DNA of 12,876 nt, taken from Cyclostephanos tholiformis (lineage: Eukaryota > Bacillariophyta > Thalassiosirophyceae > Thalassiosirales > Thalassiosiraceae). Below, piece by piece: positions 8,675 through 12,876 of the stretch. Within the stretch, counting starts at the first letter, position 1; each line of letters opens with the position of its first letter. Below the pieces are notes generated by a model, which had not been told where the DNA came from, did not search any database, and saw only the letters and a list, made by a program, of their open reading frames with translations. The DNA is taken from assembly GCA_036939975.1 (NCBI GenBank), contig JALLPB010001692.1, positions 1 to 12,876 of the forward strand, given 5' to 3'. Made by a program: the position numbers and the translations under genes.

Positions 8675-9059
8675 TATCCCCTCCACCGTCGTTGTAGTAG
8701 TAGTAGTAGTAGTCTTTCTTCGTTGTTGTCGTCATCGCACGAATTGTCAGGGCAAAGTCGGTACCGTCACCATCCTCCGTGTCGTCCTCGTCGGACAAGG
8801 GGGATGCCTCCAACGCGTATGGGATGCCAGCGAAATGCAGCCTCGCCGCAAGCTCGCGCGTGGCCGAGGTCCGAGGAGATCCTCCGACTTTATCATCCTC
8901 GTCGTCCTCGTCGTATTCGTCGTCGTCTTCGCGCCGCGATCTCCGCCGTCGCCCCCCCCCCACAACATTCGCCCCCCGGGGACTACTGTGTCGCCCGTTT
9001 TCCCTTCCATCGTCGACATCGACGTTGTGGTCCCCTCCCTCTCCTCCTTGCGCCGTCAT
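8652..9059 (-). CDS. Middle frame of the AAA locus, model unresolved
   Basis: A 135-codon open frame in a different frame from the frames on both sides. It begins inside the second copy of a direct repeat and continues the peptide that the first copy encodes (QGGEGGDHNVDVDDGRENGR and variants). It then has an acidic/basic stretch, a more protein-like TRELAARLHFAGIPYALEAS, and a Tyr6 tract from (TAC)n. Repeat phase suggests part is coding sequence between the upstream N-terminal exon and the AAA core. I could not find a splice pair joining it convincingly to the AAA frame. It may be exon, intron or mis-sequenced. Confidence 0.35.
   Translation of the reverse strand: MTAQGGEGGDHNVDVDDGRENGRHSSPRGANVVGGGRRRRSRREDDDEYDEDDEDDKVGGSPRTSATRELAARLHFAGIPYALEASPLSDEDDTEDGDGTDFALTIRAMTTTTKKDYYYYYYNDGGGDNEISHPR
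8695..8712. repeat. (TAG)6 microsatellite
   Basis: Six perfect TAG units on the plus strand. On the minus strand it reads Tyr in one frame and Thr in the AAA frame. It sits where the N-terminal frames should join the AAA core. Confidence 0.8.
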
Positions 9060-9240
9060 CGTTTTTCGTCGCGCGAAAGAACGTCTGCATCGGTCGTTCT
9101 CCCCCCCCCCGGCCTGTTGTCGTCGTCATCACTGTGTCGCCCGTTTTCCCTTCCATCGTCGACGTCGACGTCGTGGTCCCCTCCCTCTCCCCCTTGCCGC
9201 CGTCGTCGTTTTTCGTCGCGCGAAAGAACGTCCGCGTCGG
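8985..9240 (-). repeat. Imperfect direct repeat, two copies about 147 bp apart
   Basis: Copy 1 (9240-9131, minus strand) and copy 2 (9093-8985) are close to identical over about 110 bp, with a 37-bp spacer that carries a C10 run. Copy 2 differs by a few substitutions, one turning CGA into TGA, and by one missing base (CGGCGGCAAGG becomes CGGCGCAAGG). Offsets are 147 before and 146 after that deletion, so the reading frame changes inside copy 2. Confidence 0.85.
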
Positions 9241-9940
9241 CGTACGGCATGTCCTGCTCCTCCCTCGCGTCATCGTCATCGACATCACCGCCGATGCCTG
9301 GACGGCGACGACGACGACGACGACGCGACGAAGATGCCACCTCCTCGCGTACCTCATCCCACGCCTCTTTCACCACGTCATACGTGGCCCTGGCAACGTA
9401 GGACGCGATAGCCAATCGGGCGCAGAACGACACGCATCGCATAGCGACGGGACCCGAGACCCCCAGGGAGGAGGAGGAGGAGAGCGCCAACAAGCGCCGG
9501 AGGGGCGCGGACAGCCCCCCCCCCCCGGCCGCGGTGGCGCCCACCGATACGGACGACGAGGAGGGCGGATGCGGCGAGGATTGCGCGTCGTCGGTGTCTT
9601 CAACGTCGTAATCGACGACGTCCTCGGAGCGCATTCGTCGTTTTCGCCGCGACGCTTCGCTGGTCGACAATGGAGAAAGCGACGAGTCGCCGTCGTGTGA
9701 CGGCAATGATGATGATGACAACGACGACGGCGTCGTGATAGCCCCACCTTGATCACCAGGCTCGACGACGACGCCGGCGGCTGCGTGGAAGGTCGTCGTT
9801 ACCCGTGGAAGCTGCTCGGCAGTGGCGCCGGCGAAGAAGACGATGGGATTTGACGTAGACGACACGAGTGCAAGGATGGAGAGGGAGGGGCCGTAGTAGA
9901 ATGATAAGGGGCGGCGGCGCGTCCTCGTCCTTTTATCCAT
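9056..9940 (-). CDS. Signal-peptide protein, likely N-terminal exon of AAA gene
   Basis: 294 codons from the first in-frame ATG at 9940 to a TGA at 9056-9058. The N-terminus looks like a signal peptide or anchor: a basic MDKRTRTRRR start, a hydrophobic core at about 11-36, and a possible AGATA|EQ cleavage. Low-complexity Ser/Asp/Arg sequence follows, with an RRRRRRRR stretch, and a mildly hydrophobic segment at about 168-190 (CARLAIASYVARATYDVV). No domain is recognised. It is in the same phase as the downstream AAA frame, lies 5' on the same strand with no other start nearby, and its end falls in a direct repeat. I infer it encodes the N-terminus of the AAA ATPase, but it could be a separate gene or decaying sequence. 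C12 (9515-9526) and C10 (9101-9110) runs make the frame sensitive to indel error. Confidence 0.45.
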   Translation of the reverse strand: MDKRTRTRRRPLSFYYGPSLSILALVSSTSNPIVFFAGATAEQLPRVTTTFHAAAGVVVEPGDQGGAITTPSSLSSSSLPSHDGDSSLSPLSTSEASRRKRRMRSEDVVDYDVEDTDDAQSSPHPPSSSSVSVGATAAGGGGLSAPLRRLLALSSSSSLGVSGPVAMRCVSFCARLAIASYVARATYDVVKEAWDEVREEVASSSRRRRRRRRPGIGGDVDDDDAREEQDMPYADADVLSRDEKRRRRQGGEGGDHDVDVDDGRENGRHSDDDDNRPGGGRTTDADVLSRDEKR

Positions 9941-10010
9941 CGTTTCGATTCCTCTAGAGATACTATAGTTCTTGCGTTCCTCTGCTTCCTTCGCCGCAAC
10001 GCGTTTCCCA

Positions 10011-10020
10011 TATAAATATA
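10011..10020 (-). promoter_or_regulatory. Possible TATA element
   Basis: TATAAATATA on the plus strand (TATATTTATA on minus) about 70 bp upstream of the minus-strand ATG at 9940. Spacing suits a core promoter for that frame, but AT-rich matches are common here. Confidence 0.25.
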
Positions 10021-10144
10021 GGCAATCGCAATTGCCTGCCGGTACTACGATTGTCACATATCTAGTAATACCAGAGGCCCATAAAAATACCTTGGAAAAA
10101 AAAGAAAAAAAATTATGATGTCAACAACAGCATACCACAAACGC

Positions 10145-10149
10145 AAAAA
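10145..10149 (-). terminator. Pol III T5 terminator of tRNA-Ala
   Basis: Five T on the minus strand immediately after the discriminator base of the tRNA, the usual eukaryotic tRNA terminator. Confidence 0.75.
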
Positions 10150-10221
10150 TGGAGATGAGGGGAATCGAACCCCTGACCTTCAGTATGCGAAACAGACGTT
10201 CTACCACTGAACTACATCCCC
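10150..10221 (-). tRNA. tRNA-Ala(CGC)
   Basis: A 72-nt cloverleaf with no intron and no encoded CCA. Acceptor stem GGGGATG/CATCTCC includes G3-U70, the alanine identity pair, and the discriminator is A73. The D stem GTTC/GAAC and T stem AGGGG/CCCCT are perfect. The anticodon loop TTCGCAT gives CGC. The B box GGTTCGATTCC fits the Pol III consensus, and T5 follows directly (10149-10145) as terminator. The anticodon stem TCTGT/ACTGA has one U-U mismatch at 29-41, which may reduce stability but does not by itself make it a pseudogene. Confidence 0.93.
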
Positions 10222-10922
10222 ATATACTTCACGTCGTCTTAAAAAATATATAAATAATTACAATTGATGGCAACCTTCGAAGATGCACAACATGATCATT
10301 GTTTATTGCATCTGGGGCGTATCACCGCCAATGTAATATGCTCTATTCTTACTGCTATCATACTGAGCGTATGAAGAGGGTGCTTAGAGCAGAGCACAAC
10401 AGAGAGACTTAAATTCTATCAAGGGCAAAGCCTCCACTGCCTTTGGGGGGTAATTTAGTAATGTTCACTTGCATTCCTTTTTCTTCTTTCGTCCTGTTAT
10501 TGGACAAATCTGAAGGAAGGGCATCAATAGATGGGTCAAAATTCTTAATGATTTCAATCTCCCAATTATATTCGAAGCCAGATGGGCATTAGCATGGGCA
10601 TGCTCTCTTTGTAACAAATTTTGTGCTAGGTTGATATTTGGTTGATAGCGTCACTAATTTCTTATCATCCTACTATTTCTATATTTGATGAGATGAGGAA
10701 GGAGTTTCTCACTACATGACTATCATACAGTGGGGTGATAGGTGGATGAACAGGAATTTTAAGTCTATGGTCTGATGTCAATGATAGTAGGGGAGTAATG
10801 TTGAAATGCCAAAGTTGGTAATTAGAGACCACAACAAGTTTGGATTGTCAAGATTTGTGTGGGCTATATTGATTTCAATCATCATGATTATAATTTTTTA
10901 TCTTACTCAAAATAACCAGCAT
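10222..10922. other. AT-rich spacer between tRNA and epimerase
   Basis: About 700 bp with no intact gene. Minus-strand coding-like remnants are concentrated at 10409-10669 (listed separately). The rest shows stops in all frames and no clear repeat ends or RNA structure. Confidence 0.55.
10409..10669 (-). pseudogene. Coding-like relic with an in-frame stop
   Basis: One minus-strand frame reads 26 codons (starting DDKKLVTLSTKYQ) to a TAA at 10589-10591, then 59 codons (including GFEYNWEIEIIKNFDPSIDA and ending KGSGGFALDRI) to a TAA at 10409-10411. Composition is protein-like rather than random AT-rich DNA. There is no start codon, and a TAG closes the 5' side at 10672. It may be a fragment of a decayed gene or transposon, or a lone 3' exon. 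I do not recognise the family. Confidence 0.3.
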
Positions 10923-12267
10923 CTAAAGATCACCAACAACTAAGGACATGTCTCCCGTCCATGAAGCTCCTCCCTCGAGAGTCACCGGATCGAACTTCGA
11001 GGTTGAAACAACAAGAAAAAAAGAGTTCAGAGGGGGTGGATAAAGGTGCACGTGAGGGGTCAAACACAATCGAGAGGCTAAAACTTAATTGGGGCATATT
11101 TTGCTTTGGTTATGGAGTCAACAAATGAAGTCTCAGAAAGGTGTCAGCCGTGCGCATGGTCTCACCTTGACGCTTTCGACGCAAACGAAGTTGTTGTACC
11201 CCATGCCCTCATTGCCATAGGGGTTCCAGAGGACAGTGTCCTTGTAACCAGCGGTGTTACATACCGTCAGCTGATTATACGAAAGAATAAAACATTAAAG
11301 AGATAAATCAAAACCGCGAGAATAAGATTAATTCACGAGAATAATGTAAATCGATGCAATAGCGAGAAAGACTGTGACGCCCGATAGCTTCAACGAAATA
11401 AATAATATCACTCACGGTCTTTCCAATGCCCGAGTCCTTGAGGACGGGATCGTTCACGCCCATATACACGCGATCGTACTCCTCTGAGATCGTTATCTCG
11501 TCCCTATCCTCCGTCTGCATTGTGCCGCCGTCGACCATCTTATTCAGGAACTCCTTTCCCTTGAACGAGCCGGCAATGGAAAGGTTCTCAATTGCCGACA
11601 CCGTGAAGTACGAGTGCAGAGCGGCCTGGAAGTCGAAGCTCTCTGCGCCGGTATTCTCGACGCGCATACTCGTCGCGAGCTTCGATTCCTCAAGCGTCAC
11701 CGTGAAGACGCATAGGAAGCTCTTGTCCCACATCGCCTTGGTGTAGTCGCTGGGGGCCATCTCGAGCTCGACCTTATTGTTCGTCATGGACCTGACGGTC
11801 CAGTTGACGTTGCGCGCGAAGCCGTGTTGTTGGATATCACCCGGACCGAACTGTGGCCAGCAGTGCGACAGTCCGCCGCTGATGGGCTTCGAGCCGTCCA
11901 TCTTCGCGTCGGGACGGACGGCGATGTACTCCTGACCCCCCACGACGTAGGAGGTGACCACGCCGCCGTACAGGTAAGCGTCGGCCGTGTCGCCTTTGGA
12001 GTTGACGAGTCGGACGTACTCGAGTCCTTCGGCGTTCGTCATGAGCCCCGCATCGATGGTAGCGTCGTCCGCTACCGCGGTGCCGACGGCGGCGACCCCG
12101 TACCCACGCGCCGCGGCCCACTTGCTCCGGCTGATGGTCTTGTCCTTGCTCTTGCTAGCCCCTAAAACGATGGAGGAACGGGAGAGAGCGCCGGCGCTGT
12201 TGGTGGTGATAGAGAATGCATCCGCCGACGCGAGGGCTGCGGCAAAAACGGCGAGCGATAACTTCAT
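10923..12267 (-). CDS. Plastid-targeted glucose-6-phosphate 1-epimerase, three exons
   Basis: A D-hexose-6-phosphate mutarotase of the aldose-1-epimerase superfamily, which interconverts alpha and beta anomers of glucose-6-phosphate. Exons are 12267-11416, 11270-11166 and 10994-10923; introns of 145 and 171 nt have GTGAGT/TCAG and GTGAGA/GAAG ends, all phase 0. The spliced protein is 342 aa. Family motifs: SHCWPQFGPGDIQQHGFAR (134-152, with His148), ALHSYF (216-221, His218), NTAGYKDTVLWNPY (289-302) and FVCVESVK (312-319, with Glu316 the likely catalytic acid/base). The last exon supplies FDPVTLEGGASWTGDM and VVGDL, the usual C-terminus. Residues 1-17 form a signal peptide, and ADA^F puts Phe18 at +1, followed by a Ser/Thr/Lys-rich transit peptide (18-55), as in diatom plastid proteins. 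It likely feeds plastid hexose-phosphate metabolism. Confidence 0.93.
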
Positions 12268-12641
12268 GGCAAAGGAAGGAACTGCAGTATTGATGGTAAT
12301 AGGTAGGTGGTAATGATGATACCTCTATTGTGTTGGTGGGCGCGCGTGTCTGTGCATGATATTTGCCGGTGGTGACGTATGTACGGCGAGTATTACTATT
12401 GAGGTTGAGGGAATCGAGTGGGTTTAAACTCCCCCCCAGTTTTCGGCGATCCCCCCCGCGTGAAATCTGCGTGTCCTTGTGACAGAGACTTGGGGCGCGT
12501 ACTTTTTTGGGGGTTGTGGCTTTAAACATGCCCCAAAAACCACCGGGGCTACCACAACCCACAACCCACAACCGCCACCGCTGTTGCTTTTCCTCTCTCC
12601 AATTGATCGATCAACGATAGTACCATCCTCTCCTGGCCACC
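12268..12641. promoter_or_regulatory. Upstream region of epimerase with inverted and tandem repeats
   Basis: 374 bp upstream of the epimerase start, also upstream of the rightward frame at 12642. It has two C7 runs (12431-12437, 12451-12457). A 9-bp inverted repeat, GGGTTGTGG (12511-12519) and CCACAACCC (12552-12560), encloses a nested TTTTTGGGG/CCCCAAAAA pair. The 7-bp unit ACAACCC is tandemly repeated about three times at 12554-12573. Promoter function is inferred from position. Confidence 0.45.
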
Positions 12642-12876
12642 ATGCCCCGCCTCCCTAAGCGCCGCGCTGAGACGAACCTTCGTCGTTGTAAACCCAAATG
12701 CCAGGCCACTGCAAATGAACGCTGGCTCCATCTTGGGGCTGGCAAAACTGGCCTGATGTACACACTGCAGATTGTCATGAGCATGGCATCACTGTTCTGC
12801 TTGGCGATGACTCAGCTTCTCGCCCTCATCCTGGCTGCTGAAGAAGTTGTGCTCGCGCACGTTGACCTGGATATCC
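12642..12876 (+). CDS. Unidentified hydrophobic frame, 3' partial
   Basis: Open for 78 codons from an ATG in a strong context (GCCACCATGC) to the window edge with no stop. A basic N-terminus (PKRRAETNLRRCKPK) is followed by a hydrophobic segment at about residues 38-66 that could span a membrane. No family is recognised. The opposite strand also carries a protein-like frame at 12789-12875 ending in TGA, so this one may be a shadow. Coding status is unproven. Confidence 0.3.
   Translation, partial: MPRLPKRRAETNLRRCKPKCQATANERWLHLGAGKTGLMYTLQIVMSMASLFCLAMTQLLALILAAEEVVLAHVDLDI

Noticed and set aside
9056..9070. Programmed -1 ribosomal frameshift at the A5 run before TGA
   Set aside because: The heptamer is not a standard slippery site, no downstream pseudoknot was identified, and the indel or intron explanations are simpler.
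8985..9240. CRISPR array or tandem satellite
   Set aside because: Only two imperfect copies within a coding-like region of a eukaryotic genome; no regular spacers.
8457..9700. Plus-strand frames up to 325 codons over the AAA locus
   Set aside because: Arg/Ser/Pro/Val low-complexity shadows of repetitive GC-rich minus-strand sequence; no domains.
11106..11306. 66-codon plus-strand frame
   Set aside because: Antisense to exon 2 of the epimerase, which has strong family motifs.
12155..12731. Minus-strand frames upstream of the epimerase start
   Set aside because: Lie over the inferred promoter and leader and show no domain; the epimerase start with signal peptide at 12267 is better.

Overview
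The window looks like nuclear DNA from a diatom or a close relative with a red-algal-derived plastid. Spliceosomal GT-AG introns are short (80 to 216 nt). The hexose-6-phosphate epimerase starts with a signal peptide ending in an ADA^F motif, the hallmark of stramenopile/diatom plastid import. The gene set (DEK protein, NPSN-type Qb-SNARE, DOMON-cytochrome b561, MpaB-type oxygenase, Msp1/ATAD1-like AAA ATPase, intronless tRNA-Ala) is eukaryotic. Genes are GC-rich with many long G or C runs, while the spacers are AT-rich. No species can be named from the sequence alone.

Layout, left to right: a DEK chromatin protein (+, 5' end off the window); a three-EGF-repeat single-pass membrane protein (-); an NPSN-like Qb-SNARE (+), apparently with an exon that is only the start codon; a two-exon double-DOMON/cytochrome b561 protein (-); divergently from it, across 269 bp, an ER-type MpaB/DUF2236 oxygenase (+); an Msp1/ATAD1-like AAA ATPase (-) whose 5' half is hard to model and holds a 147-bp-spaced imperfect direct repeat; a tRNA-Ala(CGC) (-); an AT-rich spacer with a decayed coding relic; a three-exon plastid-targeted glucose-6-phosphate 1-epimerase (-); and an open frame running off the right edge (+).

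This is not an operon. The genes are independent housekeeping or membrane loci packed as alternating divergent and convergent pairs. The only neighbours with a plausible functional link are the divergent b561/DOMON electron-transfer protein and the putative haem oxygenase. Several models had to be rebuilt by splicing by eye: SNARE M|YWDD, DOMON SEAV|I|GIPG, and the epimerase GKT|LTV and SVK|FDP junctions all restore frame and family sequence. I see no strong evidence for a wholly new system. The most unusual points are the start-codon-only exon, the competing 3' splice sites in the b561 gene, the repeat with a broken frame in the AAA locus, and the long G/C homopolymers.
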